22,853 nt of DNA from a virus, in IMG/VR virus record IMGVR_UViG_3300030103_003163, positions 1 to 22,853 of that record; one strand, written 5' to 3'. Positions 7,060 through 13,410 of this stretch are shown here, in pieces. The notes beneath the pieces were generated by a model. The model was not told where the DNA came from, did not search any database, and saw nothing but the letters and a program-made list of their open reading frames with translations. The first letter of the stretch is position 1. Each line of letters starts with the position of its first letter. The translations under genes and the position numbers were made by a program.

Positions 7060-7499
7060 ATACAGAACAATTAAGAATAGAATTGGAGAGCGATGAGGGT
7101 TGCATACACGAGGTGTATTTGGATCATCTTGGGTATCCGACTTTCGGCATAGGCCATCTAATACGCGATACCGACCCAGAGTACGGTTGTGATGTTGGTG
7201 AAAAAATTAACGAAGAGAGAGTTGCAGAGGCGTTTGAAGACGATGTTCAAATCACTTATAACGACTGCTTGCGGCTGTATCCAGACTTTGACATGTTGCC
7301 TGACGAGGTTCAATTAATCATCGCTAATATGATGTTTAACCTCGGCGCAACCAGAATGGGTAAGTTCGTCGGCATGAAATCCGGTGTTGATGCCCGAGAC
7401 TGGCAAAAAGCCGCAGACGAAATGGTAGACAGTTTGTGGTATAAACAGGTCACCAACCGCGCGAATCGGTTAGTAAACCGCATGAGAGCAGTAGTTTAG
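7056..7499 (+). CDS. Endolysin, T4-type lysozyme (GH24 muramidase)
   Basis: A 147-residue peptidoglycan hydrolase that cleaves the MurNAc-GlcNAc bond. The catalytic triad spacing of T4 lysozyme (E11, D20, T26) is conserved as E14 in SDEGC, D23 in VYLDH and T29 in GYPTFGIGHL, with the same distances of nine and six. The lower lobe contains the family segment LIIANMMFNLG, and the end NRANRLVNRMRAVV matches the usual C-terminus. There is no signal peptide or signal-arrest-release segment, so export depends on the holin. Start overlaps the holin stop (ATGA). It ends the first gene block of the window; a 65-base gap follows. Confidence 0.94.
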   Translation: MNTEQLRIELESDEGCIHEVYLDHLGYPTFGIGHLIRDTDPEYGCDVGEKINEERVAEAFEDDVQITYNDCLRLYPDFDMLPDEVQLIIANMMFNLGATRMGKFVGMKSGVDARDWQKAADEMVDSLWYKQVTNRANRLVNRMRAVV

Positions 7500-7504
7500 T
7501 TACT

Positions 7505-7557
7505 TATCACCGCGCCTATGCTATATATGGGACTATCTAAGATAAAATGCGGTGATA
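7505..7557. promoter_or_regulatory. 9-bp inverted repeat in the gap after the lysozyme gene
   Basis: TATCACCGC (7505-7513) pairs exactly with GCGGTGATA (7549-7557). The 35 bases between are AT-rich and contain a nested small palindrome, TATCTAAGATA (7534-7544). There is no T-tract, so it is not a typical intrinsic terminator. The gap separates the lysis cassette from the head-assembly genes. It could be an operator, an RNA processing hairpin or a leader structure of the downstream gene, whose ATG is at 7565. Confidence 0.45.
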
Positions 7558-7564
7558 TAAGATA

Positions 7565-7762
7565 ATGAGTGATATATACTTGTCCGAAGCTGTATTTCGG
7601 ATTATCCGGGATCAGCGGACGGCCATTGTAGACTGCCTGCAATATAACGGCGTGAAAACAATGGAACATTACCGTGAAATGATGGGCATGATGACTGCCC
7701 TCGATCACGTCGAACAGGAACTCAAGGGCCTGCTAGATAAACAGGAGCAAATAGATGACTGA
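7565..7762 (+). CDS. Small helical protein upstream of the GroES gene
   Basis: A 65-residue protein, mostly helical by composition, with a charged Glu/Lys-rich end (HVEQELKGLLDKQEQIDD). It has one Cys, no hydrophobic segment and no known catalytic motif. Similar short proteins stand directly before the GroES-like gene in other marine phages as far as I recall, but with no assigned function. The upstream ribosome site is weak (GATAAGATA), and the repeat at 7505-7557 ends eight bases before the start. It overlaps the chaperonin gene by eight bases, so both are probably translated together. A role in head folding or assembly is a guess from context. Confidence 0.75.
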   Translation: MSDIYLSEAVFRIIRDQRTAIVDCLQYNGVKTMEHYREMMGMMTALDHVEQELKGLLDKQEQIDD

Positions 7763-8174
7763 AGAAGTCTCAACGCTAGAAGAAGCATATACGGAGGAAC
7801 GTAAAACGTTTCTTGATCCCGAGGCAATTGGGGCAACTCTCTTAGAAAGACTCCCAACTCCAACTGGTTGGCGAATACTAATCCTGCCATATAGTGGTAA
7901 AGGAAAGACAGAAGGTGGAATTCTTCTGGCTGACAAAACCATAGAGAAACAGCAGGTTTCTACTCAAGTTGGCTATGTTCTTAAAGTAGGAGCATTAGCA
8001 TACAAAGATACCGATAAGTTTCCGGATGGAGCGTGGTGCCAAGAGAAGGATTGGGTAATGTTTGCCCGATACTCTGGCTCTCGTTTCAACATCGACGGGG
8101 GCGAAGTTCGGATTCTTAACGACGATGAAATTCTGGCTCGAATTCTCGATCCGGCAGACGTTTTACATTTCTAA
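7755..8174 (+). CDS. GroES-like co-chaperonin
   Basis: A 139-residue Cpn10 protein with an N-terminal extension of about 33 residues before the core. The core begins PTPTGWRILILP and shows the mobile loop with GGILL (54-58), matching the GGIVL of GroES that docks on GroEL. It is followed by GYVLKVG and WVMFARYSGSRFNIDGGE, then the C-terminal strand EVRILNDDEILARI. Phage co-chaperonins such as T4 gp31 replace or modify host GroES so that the bulky capsid protein fits the folding chamber. The scaffold and major capsid genes lie directly downstream, consistent with that job. No GroEL partner is encoded here, so the host GroEL would be used. An ATG-proximal overlap couples it to the previous gene. 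Confidence 0.88.
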   Translation: MTEEVSTLEEAYTEERKTFLDPEAIGATLLERLPTPTGWRILILPYSGKGKTEGGILLADKTIEKQQVSTQVGYVLKVGALAYKDTDKFPDGAWCQEKDWVMFARYSGSRFNIDGGEVRILNDDEILARILDPADVLHF

Positions 8175-8183
8175 GGGTTAATC

Positions 8184-9071
8184 ATGGCAGAAGAAAGAGA
8201 CGACAATCAAATTGAACTGGACATTGAAGGTGCAGAAGAAACCGAGGTAGACCTTCAGGTTGAACAACCTGAAGAAAATTCAGTCGAAGTTTCTGCGTCT
8301 GAGGAAGATGATAATTTTGAAAAAGCGAATAATGCAACGCAAAAGCGCATTGATCGTTTAACCAAAAAAATGCGTACCGCGGAACGTGAGCGGGAAGAGG
8401 CAATTCGTTATGCACAACAAGTGCAAACGGAGGCAGAAGATCTCAAGAAGCGCATGAACAATCTGAGCGACAATTACGTCAATGAATATGCGGGGCGTAT
8501 AGAAACTCAAACCACCGCGGCAGAGCAGGAACTTGCTCGTGCGATTGAGATGGGTGACACGGCCGGAGTTATAGAGGCTCAACGTAAAATCACCACCTTA
8601 GCGATTGAGAATGATCGAGCAAAGCAGGCTAAAGTTCAGCAAGAACGATACGCCCAGCAACATGAAGCTCAACAGCAGGCACAAGTTCAACAACCTATGC
8701 CGGCGCAACAGCCGCGTCGTCCAGATCCTAAAGCAGAGGATTGGGCAGAGCGTAATGAGTGGTTCGGTCAGGACGAAGCAATGACTTATGCGGTTTTTGG
8801 TATTCACAAAAAACTTGTGGAAACGGAAGGATTTGACCCGCAGTCAGATGATTACTACAATGAATTAGACCGACGTATGGCGGATGAATTCCCTCATAAG
8901 TTGAAGAATTCGGGTGAAGCTCGCCGTCCCGCCCAGACGGTGGCTTCTGTATCCCGCGGAAAAGCAACTGGGCGCAGTACAGGAAAGGTCCGTCTCTCCA
9001 AGACCCAAGTCACTATGGCTAAAAAACTAGGAGTGCCACTTGAAGAATACGCGAAATACGTGAGGAACTAA
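8184..9071 (+). CDS. Capsid scaffolding protein
   Basis: A 295-residue protein with the charge layout of phage scaffolds. It has a very acidic N-terminus (1-50), a long coiled-coil helix rich in Arg, Glu, Lys and Ala (about 45-125), and a Gln/Pro-rich hinge (QQQAQVQQPMPAQQPRR, about 165-181). A conserved DPKAEDWAERNEWFG segment follows, then a basic C-terminus (RGKATGRSTGKVRLSK onward) of the kind that binds the inner capsid face. Scaffolds direct shell curvature and leave or are degraded before packaging. Position between the co-chaperonin and the capsid genes supports the call. AAGGG six bases before the ATG is the ribosome site. Confidence 0.87.
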   Translation: MAEERDDNQIELDIEGAEETEVDLQVEQPEENSVEVSASEEDDNFEKANNATQKRIDRLTKKMRTAEREREEAIRYAQQVQTEAEDLKKRMNNLSDNYVNEYAGRIETQTTAAEQELARAIEMGDTAGVIEAQRKITTLAIENDRAKQAKVQQERYAQQHEAQQQAQVQQPMPAQQPRRPDPKAEDWAERNEWFGQDEAMTYAVFGIHKKLVETEGFDPQSDDYYNELDRRMADEFPHKLKNSGEARRPAQTVASVSRGKATGRSTGKVRLSKTQVTMAKKLGVPLEEYAKYVRN

Positions 9072-9073
9072 GC

Positions 9074-9550
9074 ATGACTGAAGAAACGAAAACGGTAAGT
9101 CGGGCTTCCCGCGCTAGTGAAACGAGAGCTAAGACGGAACAGCGTAAGCCGTGGGCTCCACCGTCCATGTTGGACGCGCCGCCTGCCCCAGATGGGTTTA
9201 AGCATCGGTGGATTCGCGCTGAGACTCGTGGTTTTGATGACCGCAAGAATATCAGTGCAAAGCTAAGAGAGGGATGGGAATTAGTCCGTGCGGACGAGTA
9301 CCCGGACTTTGAAGCACCGGTTATAGATACAGGTAAATATGAAGGCGTGTTTGGTGTTGGCGGGTTGATCCTCGCAAGGATCCCAGTAGAAACGATTGAG
9401 GAACGCACGGCGTATTTTCGTCAGCGTAATTCAGATCAGATGGAAGCTGTGGATCACGATATGATGCGGGAGAATCAACACTCTACGATGCGGATCAGTA
9501 ATCCTGATCGGCAACAACGTGTAACTTTTGGTGGCCCTCGCAATAAGTAA
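9074..9550 (+). CDS. Conserved virion-region protein, 158 residues
   Basis: A soluble, charged protein lying between scaffold and capsid genes. The N-terminus is rich in Arg, Ser and Lys; then come WAPPSMLDAPPAPDGFKHRW and the conserved-looking segment GWELVRADEYPDFE. Next is VFGVGGLILARIPVETIEER, and the end is basic with RVTFGGPRNK. I know this as a recurring hypothetical in marine phages next to the capsid gene; its biochemical role is not established. GAGGA (9062-9066), inside the end of the scaffold gene, is its ribosome site. A head-assembly accessory role is inferred from position alone. Confidence 0.8.
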   Translation: MTEETKTVSRASRASETRAKTEQRKPWAPPSMLDAPPAPDGFKHRWIRAETRGFDDRKNISAKLREGWELVRADEYPDFEAPVIDTGKYEGVFGVGGLILARIPVETIEERTAYFRQRNSDQMEAVDHDMMRENQHSTMRISNPDRQQRVTFGGPRNK

Positions 9551-9577
9551 GGGTCCCACTAAATAGGAGATGGCCTA

Positions 9578-10225
9578 ATGGCAAACCAAGATACTGCGTT
9601 TGGTCTACGTCCTATCGGGTTGAACGGTTCAGGTGCAAACACCACTGGGGTAACTCAGTATGAAATTGCCAGTAACAATACTAACGCTATTTTCCAGTAT
9701 TCCCCAGTTATTCCACTGGCCGCTGGTGTGGTAGATATTGTTGGTAATGCCAATGGTGGAACAGTACCTTTACTGGGCGTTCTGATGGGCGTGGAATATG
9801 TAGATAGTTCTTCTAAAAAGACTGTCTTTAAAAACTTCTGGCCGGGTGCCAATAACGTAAGCGTTGACACGAATTTTCCTGTCAAAGCCTTCGTTGCGGA
9901 CAACCCAAATCAGTTGTTCATGATAGCCGCAGATGGTAGCTCAACCGACAAAGCAACAGCACAGACCAATGTCTTTGCTAATGCTCCAATGGCAACCGCT
10001 ACATCGGGTTCTACAAACACTGGTCGTTCCACCGCTGAGTTAGATATCTCAGGGGTTGCAACAACTGCAACATTGCCACTTCGTGTCGTTGGCCTTACTG
10101 GCGACGTAGCGAACTTGGACTATGACGCGGCCGGAGTTAATTATGTAGTTCGGCTTAACTTTCATCATAATGCGCCTTGCTCTAGTTCTGATTCTCAGAC
10201 TACAGCGGCATCTACTGGCATTTAA
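9578..10225 (+). CDS. Head structural / decoration-like protein
   Basis: A 215-residue protein of beta-rich composition (Ala, Asn, Thr, Val, Gly). It starts with QDTAFGLRPIG and has VEYVDSSSKKTVFKNFWPG near residues 73-91. These two elements recur in structural proteins encoded just before the major capsid protein in marine phages. It has no signal peptide, enzyme motif or membrane segment. The likely role is shell decoration or stabilisation, but a minor head or tail protein is also possible. AGGAGA (9565-9570) precedes the ATG at 9578. An ATG inside that site leads only to Met-Ala-stop and is not the start. Confidence 0.7.
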   Translation: MANQDTAFGLRPIGLNGSGANTTGVTQYEIASNNTNAIFQYSPVIPLAAGVVDIVGNANGGTVPLLGVLMGVEYVDSSSKKTVFKNFWPGANNVSVDTNFPVKAFVADNPNQLFMIAADGSSTDKATAQTNVFANAPMATATSGSTNTGRSTAELDISGVATTATLPLRVVGLTGDVANLDYDAAGVNYVVRLNFHHNAPCSSSDSQTTAASTGI

Positions 10226-10236
10226 GGAGATAGGTA

Positions 10237-11145
10237 ATGGCAATCTCTCGCGCACAATTAGCGAAAGAGCTTGAACCGGGCCTTAATGCCCTGTTCGGGA
10301 TGGAATATTCGCGTTACGAGAACGAACACGCCGAGATCTTCACAGAAGAATCTTCGGATCGTGCGTTTGAAGAAGAAGTAATGCTGGGTGGTTTCTCTAC
10401 TGCACCAGTCAAGGGTGAAGGCTCTGCCATCACATTTGACGATGCACAAGAGACGTATACTGCTCGTTACACACACGAGACAATCGCACTGGCCTTCTCA
10501 ATTACGGAGGAAGCTATCGAGGACAATCTATATGATCGTCTGGCCTCTCGATATACGAGAGCCCTTGCTCGTTCAATGGCACAGACTAAGCAGATCAAGG
10601 CGGCGGCTATTTTGAACAATGCGTTCGACACCACCTTCCCTGTGGGAGATGGTGCGGCACTGTGTTCATCAGCGCATCCGTCCCTGTCTGGAAATCAACG
10701 TAACCAGTTGTCCGTAGCGGCTGATCTCAACGAGACTTCTCTTGAGCAAATGCTGATCGACATTGCTGGATTTACGGATGAGCGTGGACTTAAGATTGCA
10801 GTTCGCGGCACTAAACTGATTATTCCAAAGGAACTTCAGTTTATTGCAGAGCGCGTTCTGAACTCTAACCTCCGTTCAGCTACAGCAGACAACGACGCAA
10901 ACGCTCTGAAGAACATGGGTATGCTTCCCGAAGGGGCAGTAGTTAACCATTTCTTAACAGACACCGATGCGTTCTTTGTCATGACTGATGCACCTAACGG
11001 TTTTAAATACTTTAACCGTTCGCCAATCAAGACTGCTATGGAAGGTGACTTTGACACCGGAAATATGCGGTTTAAGGCCCGTGAGCGTTACAGCTTTGGC
11101 GTCTCAGACTGGCGGTCCGTATTCGGCACAGCCGGCGCGGCATAA
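10237..11145 (+). CDS. Major capsid protein
   Basis: A 302-residue major head protein resembling the Mu gpT-like class of HK97-fold capsids. Diagnostic parts are the amphipathic start SRAQLAKELEPGLNALFG, TYTARYTHETIALAFSITEE leading into ARSMAQTKQIKAAAILNNAF (the spine helix area), and the P-domain-like LIIPKELQFIAERVL. It ends RERYSFGVSDWRSVFGTAGAA. There is no separate N-terminal propeptide (delta domain), which agrees with a separate scaffold gene. It has the cleanest ribosome site of the block (AGGAGA, six bases before ATG) and is followed at once by a strong terminator, as expected for the most highly expressed virion gene. Confidence 0.92.
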   Translation: MAISRAQLAKELEPGLNALFGMEYSRYENEHAEIFTEESSDRAFEEEVMLGGFSTAPVKGEGSAITFDDAQETYTARYTHETIALAFSITEEAIEDNLYDRLASRYTRALARSMAQTKQIKAAAILNNAFDTTFPVGDGAALCSSAHPSLSGNQRNQLSVAADLNETSLEQMLIDIAGFTDERGLKIAVRGTKLIIPKELQFIAERVLNSNLRSATADNDANALKNMGMLPEGAVVNHFLTDTDAFFVMTDAPNGFKYFNRSPIKTAMEGDFDTGNMRFKARERYSFGVSDWRSVFGTAGAA

Positions 11146-11162
11146 GGATTAACATCCTTGAT

Positions 11163-11193
11163 AAAAAGGGCGGCTATTAAGTCGCCCTTTTTT
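11163..11193 (+). terminator. Intrinsic terminator after the capsid gene
   Basis: The stem is built from AAAAAGGGCGGC (11163-11174) and GTCGCCCTTTTTT (11181-11193) around the loop TATTAA, with one G-T pair. It has a GC core and ends in a run of six T. It lies 18 bases after the capsid stop codon. It is a textbook Rho-independent terminator and the only strong one in the window. It probably limits read-through into downstream genes or stabilises the 3' end of the capsid transcript. Confidence 0.88.
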
Positions 11194-11207
11194 GTTGTAA
11201 GATTTAA

Positions 11208-11235
11208 TTGTCTCTGACAACCGCATTGGGCGGTT
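11208..11235 (+). promoter_or_regulatory. Two small hairpins in the leader of gene 11262
   Basis: TTGTC-TCT-GACAA (11208-11220) is followed at once by AACCGC-ATTGG-GCGGTT (11219-11235), the two stems sharing two bases so that they exclude each other at the edge. They fill the space between the terminator and the ribosome site AGGAG (11251-11255). No convincing -35/-10 pair is visible. They may protect a processed 5' end or tune translation; this is inferred. Confidence 0.45.
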
Positions 11236-11261
11236 GACGCAACCCAAGACAGGAGATGACA

Positions 11262-11735
11262 ATGGGTCAAACTACTTTTTCAGGTCCAGTGAGATCTGAG
11301 CGCGGATTTACCGCAGTTGGTTCAACTGCTGTAGTAAATATCACTGCTGAAACTACTCTAACCTATGCTGACCACGTTGGTCGTATCATTGAAATCAACG
11401 ATGCTGACGGTGCGGTCACCCTTCCATCTGCAACTAGCGACACTATTGGTGCCAAGTACACCTTTTTTGTTGGAACTGCCGCAACTGACTTAGACATCAA
11501 AACTGATGGCACCGACAAATTTGTAGGTAATCTTGTGTTGGCCGCAGGTGCAACATCTCAGGCTCGTGGTTTCGCACCGGGTGCAACAAACGATGTGATT
11601 TCTATGAATGGCTCTACCACAGGTGGACTTGCTGGATCATACGTTGAAATTACAGCAATCGCCGCAGATGAGTATCTGGTTAATGGTACTTTGCTGGGAT
11701 CAGGCACACTGGCCACTCCATTTGCTGATAGCTAA
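11262..11735 (+). CDS. Beta-rich structural protein
   Basis: A 157-residue protein rich in Thr, Gly, Ala and Val. The start was set at ATG 11262: AGGAG at 11251-11255 is six bases upstream, whereas the in-frame ATG at 11256 touches that site directly and could not be used well. The sequence reads like a head- or fibre-type beta domain: GFTAVGSTAVVNITAETTLT, then GRIIEINDADGAVTLPSA, then YVEITAIAADEYLVNGTL. The pattern of an opening strand followed by a 'vtLPsat' turn also occurs in trimeric phage fibre and decoration modules. It comes right after the major capsid gene, so a decoration or head-fibre protein is the best guess. It has no enzyme motif. Confidence 0.72.
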   Translation: MGQTTFSGPVRSERGFTAVGSTAVVNITAETTLTYADHVGRIIEINDADGAVTLPSATSDTIGAKYTFFVGTAATDLDIKTDGTDKFVGNLVLAAGATSQARGFAPGATNDVISMNGSTTGGLAGSYVEITAIAADEYLVNGTLLGSGTLATPFADS

Positions 11736-11751
11736 GAGAGAGGGCTAGATA

Positions 11752-12024
11752 ATGGCGGATTCTGATGTAAGATCAAAACGGATTACTGGGACAGGGTCTC
11801 TTGGTGTAGGCCCTGCGCGTATTCGTCAGATTCAGTTAACTACTACAACCGGAACACCGCGACTTACCGTTACTGACGGTAGTGGCGGATCAACTGTTTT
11901 AGATCTTGACTTTAATGCTTCTACTACGCACTCCGTCAATATTCCGGCGGAGGGTATTAGGGTGAGCGATGTGAACGTGTCAGTGTTTACTGCAATAACT
12001 GCCGCTACGGTTTTCTTTAATTAA
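11752..12024 (+). CDS. Small beta-rich protein, 90 residues
   Basis: Begins MADSDVRSKRITGTGSLGVG and continues with alternating polar and hydrophobic residues (RIRQIQLTTTTGTPRLTVTD, HSVNIPAEGIRVSDVNVSVF), which suggests a small beta sandwich. It has no Cys, signal or membrane segment. A purine-rich stretch GAGAGAGGG precedes the start. Its place between the capsid-adjacent protein and the basic miniprotein block, and its composition, point to a minor virion component. The family is not recognised by name. Confidence 0.72.
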   Translation: MADSDVRSKRITGTGSLGVGPARIRQIQLTTTTGTPRLTVTDGSGGSTVLDLDFNASTTHSVNIPAEGIRVSDVNVSVFTAITAATVFFN

Positions 12025-12031
12025 AAAACAA

Positions 12032-12322
12032 ATGGCAGAGCGTAAAAAGTCAAAAATGCCCGCTCGGAATAAAAAGAACTTTCGTTCTACCAAATCCGGG
12101 GCGGGCATGACCAAAGCAGGTGTTGCGGCTTATCGTCGGAAAAACCCCGGCAGTAAGTTAAAAACGGCTGTTACCGGAAAGGTGAAGAAGGGCTCTAAGG
12201 ATGCAAAGAGACGTAAGTCTTTTTGTGCGCGTTCTGAGGGCCAAAAGAAAATGCACAATATCGACTGCAAGAAAACACCTAACAAACGTATTTGCGCGGC
12301 TCGTAGAAGATGGAAATGCTAA
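12032..12322 (+). CDS. Very basic small protein with Cys pairs
   Basis: A 96-residue protein in which roughly two in five residues are Lys or Arg. It contains MTKAGVAAYRRKNPGSKLKT, a segment known to me from small conserved proteins in cyanophages and pelagiphages (possibly the DUF6321-type group, not certain). After that come SKDAKRRKSFCARSEGQ and a tail RICAARRRWKC; four Cys in all could bind a metal or cross-link. The likely partner is nucleic acid or the acidic interior of the head, by charge only. Its ribosome site is weak. The stop overlaps the next ATG (TAATG). Confidence 0.8.
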   Translation: MAERKKSKMPARNKKNFRSTKSGAGMTKAGVAAYRRKNPGSKLKTAVTGKVKKGSKDAKRRKSFCARSEGQKKMHNIDCKKTPNKRICAARRRWKC

Positions 12323-12447
12323 TGAGTGTAAATTCTAAAGGTAAAAAAAGAATACAAAAAGTAATTAAAGGTCTTAAAAAAGCATCTAAATTACACGCAG
12401 GTCAAGCTAAAACTTTATCTAAAGTAATTCGTGGCAAAAAGAAATGA
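12322..12447 (+). CDS. Basic miniprotein, 41 residues
   Basis: An uninterrupted short frame whose ATG shares a base with the previous stop and whose TGA overlaps the following ATG (ATGA at 12444-12447). The product runs MSVNSKGKKRIQKVIKGLKK, then ASKLHAGQAKTLSKVIRGKKK. It is an all-helical, Lys-rich peptide with an HAGQAK centre that I know from similar tiny genes in marine phages. The tight coupling on both sides supports it as real. The function is unknown; it could bind DNA, RNA or acidic capsid proteins. Confidence 0.7.
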   Translation: MSVNSKGKKRIQKVIKGLKKASKLHAGQAKTLSKVIRGKKK

Positions 12448-12668
12448 ATGACAAAACCGTGATTAGTTTGTCGTTAGAAGATAAAGAATTACAAGCCAAA
12501 GATGTTTTGTTATTGCTAGAAAAGCACGAGGCTGGATGTAATTTGAGATACGACGCAATTAACGATAAATTAACTACTCAAAGCAAAACTCTTGACACGT
12601 TAGACATGCGTATGTGGGGAATAGCTGGATTAATAGTTGCAACTTTCGTGGCGGAGAAATTTGTATGA
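12444..12668 (+). CDS. Small coiled-coil protein with C-terminal TM
   Basis: A 74-residue protein with an acidic/amphipathic helix (LSLEDKELQAKDVLLLLEKH), a heptad-like region INDKLTTQSKTLDTLDMRM, and one hydrophobic segment at about 57-71 (MWGIAGLIVATFVAE). It is therefore anchored in the membrane by its C-terminus. The layout resembles XhlA-type haemolysin or holin-accessory proteins of Bacillus phages, but the sequence does not prove this. It stands alone as a membrane protein inside the basic miniprotein block, far from the holin gene. It overlaps both neighbours by four bases (ATGA). Confidence 0.72.
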   Translation: MNDKTVISLSLEDKELQAKDVLLLLEKHEAGCNLRYDAINDKLTTQSKTLDTLDMRMWGIAGLIVATFVAEKFV

Positions 12669-12898
12669 AGAGTCGGGTAAATCTAGGAAATGGAGCTTGT
12701 CCTACTAAAAGAACAGGCGCTGTTCGTAGAATGGCCAAGGGCGGTAAAGTAAAATCTGGCGGTAAGATTTGTCCTGCGGGTAAAGCGTGGGCAAAACGTA
12801 CCTTTGATACATATCCGTCAGCTTATGCAAACATGGCCGCTAGCAAATATTGCAAGGATCCAAACTACGCTAAAGGTTCTAAACGGAAGAAAAAATAA
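12665..12898 (+). CDS. Basic Gly/Cys-containing small protein, 77 residues
   Basis: The ATG at 12665 overlaps the previous TGA; the frame is open further upstream, but coupling makes this the likely start. The product has RMAKGGKVKSGGKICPAGKA followed by WAKRTFDTYPSAYANMAASK and YCKDPNYAKG, then a Lys-rich end. The 'GGKICPAGKAWAKRTFDTYPSAY' type segment is strikingly conserved among cyanophage and pelagiphage small proteins I know, without an assigned role. Three Cys are present. It could be a packaged or head-interior basic protein. TAATG couples it to the following gene. Confidence 0.78.
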   Translation: MKSRVNLGNGACPTKRTGAVRRMAKGGKVKSGGKICPAGKAWAKRTFDTYPSAYANMAASKYCKDPNYAKGSKRKKK

Positions 12899-13218
12899 TG
12901 GGACAGCTAAAGCAATGGCGAGAACAGAACTGGGTCCGTATAGATAGTTCTGGAAACATAGCAGGAAAATGTGGAACTTCTAAAGATAAGAAGAATCCTG
13001 ACAGATGTTTACCTGCCGCTAAAGCTAGAAGTTTAAGTAAGTCAGAACGCGCCGCTACGGCTAGAAAAAAGAAAAAGGCTGGAGCAAAAGGTGAGCAAGT
13101 CGTAAAGAACACCCCTAAAGCAGAAGTTAAGATGGAAAAAGGCGGTGCTGTTCGTAAGAATCATCGGGGCTGTGGAGCCGTAATGAATAATCGACGAAAA
13201 AAAACGCAATACTCTTAA
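12898..13218 (+). CDS. Basic small protein with conserved CGTSK...CLPAAKA core
   Basis: A 106-residue protein. The first half, KQWREQNWVRIDSSGNIAGK followed by CGTSKDKKNPDRCLPAAKA, forms a small conserved domain with two Cys. A Ser/Lys/Arg helix (SLSKSERAATARKKKKAGAK) follows. The C-terminus MEKGGAVRKNHRGCGAVMNN with RRKKTQYS is the 'RGCGAV(M)..RRKKT' tail recurrent in small marine phage proteins. No function is known to me. With its neighbours it makes a compact set of positively charged products. The start overlaps the preceding stop (TAATG). Confidence 0.78.
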   Translation: MGQLKQWREQNWVRIDSSGNIAGKCGTSKDKKNPDRCLPAAKARSLSKSERAATARKKKKAGAKGEQVVKNTPKAEVKMEKGGAVRKNHRGCGAVMNNRRKKTQYS

Positions 13219-13236
13219 ATTGGGCAGGATATTCAT

Positions 13237-13242
13237 AGGAGG
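13237..13242 (+). promoter_or_regulatory. Perfect Shine-Dalgarno site of the repeat miniprotein
   Basis: AGGAGG stands five bases before the ATG at 13248. It is the only full consensus site in this block of otherwise coupled genes, implying strong independent translation of the 53-residue repeat protein and deciding its start. Confidence 0.75.
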
Positions 13243-13247
13243 TAATT

Positions 13248-13409
13248 ATGAAAAAGTCCAAAGGAAGCATGGTAATGAAGAAAGCCAAAGGCGGACCTGT
13301 AATGAAGAAAGCTAAAGGCGGACCTGTAATGAAGAAAGCCAAAGGCGGAACAGTTCGTAAAATGAGTAAAGGCGGAACAGTTCGGACTACGGTTGTAAGA
13401 GGAATATAA
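13248..13409 (+). CDS. Repeat-built Lys/Gly miniprotein, 53 residues
   Basis: The product starts MKKSKGSMV and then consists of MKKAKGGPV, MKKAKGGPV and MKKAKGGTV (residues 10-36), a short link RK, and a shortened copy MSKGGTV, ending RTTVVRGI. It has almost no acidic residues and no Cys. The composition resembles Lys-rich histone-tail-like or phage internal basic peptides, but the Gly-Gly turns are distinctive. It may bind DNA in the head, or it may be an extended linker of the virion. A strong AGGAGG precedes it. The frame in antisense is also open because of the repeat and is not a gene. Confidence 0.72.
   Translation: MKKSKGSMVMKKAKGGPVMKKAKGGPVMKKAKGGTVRKMSKGGTVRTTVVRGI
13275..13355 (+). 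repeat. Three tandem 27-bp repeats inside the miniprotein gene
   Basis: Units at 13275-13301, 13302-13328 and 13329-13355 each encode MKKAKGG-[PT]-V. The first two differ by one base (GCC against GCT) and the third only near its end. A 17-base piece, AAAGGCGGAACAGTTCG, is then repeated once more further on. The in-frame 27-base period allows copy-number change without breaking the gene. Confidence 0.9.
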
Positions 13410-13410
13410 T

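Noticed and set aside
9570-9578. ATG GCC TAA mini-frame before the 9578 gene
   Set aside because: It is a by-product of the sequence AGGAGATGGCCTAATG; the true ATG has the correct spacing from AGGAGA.
11256-11261. ATG at 11256 as start of the structural protein
   Set aside because: It directly abuts AGGAG (no spacing); ATG 11262 has a six-base spacing.
13275-13355. Tandem repeat considered as a CRISPR or non-coding repeat
   Set aside because: Units are directly adjacent without spacers, keep a 27-base coding frame and follow a perfect ribosome site.
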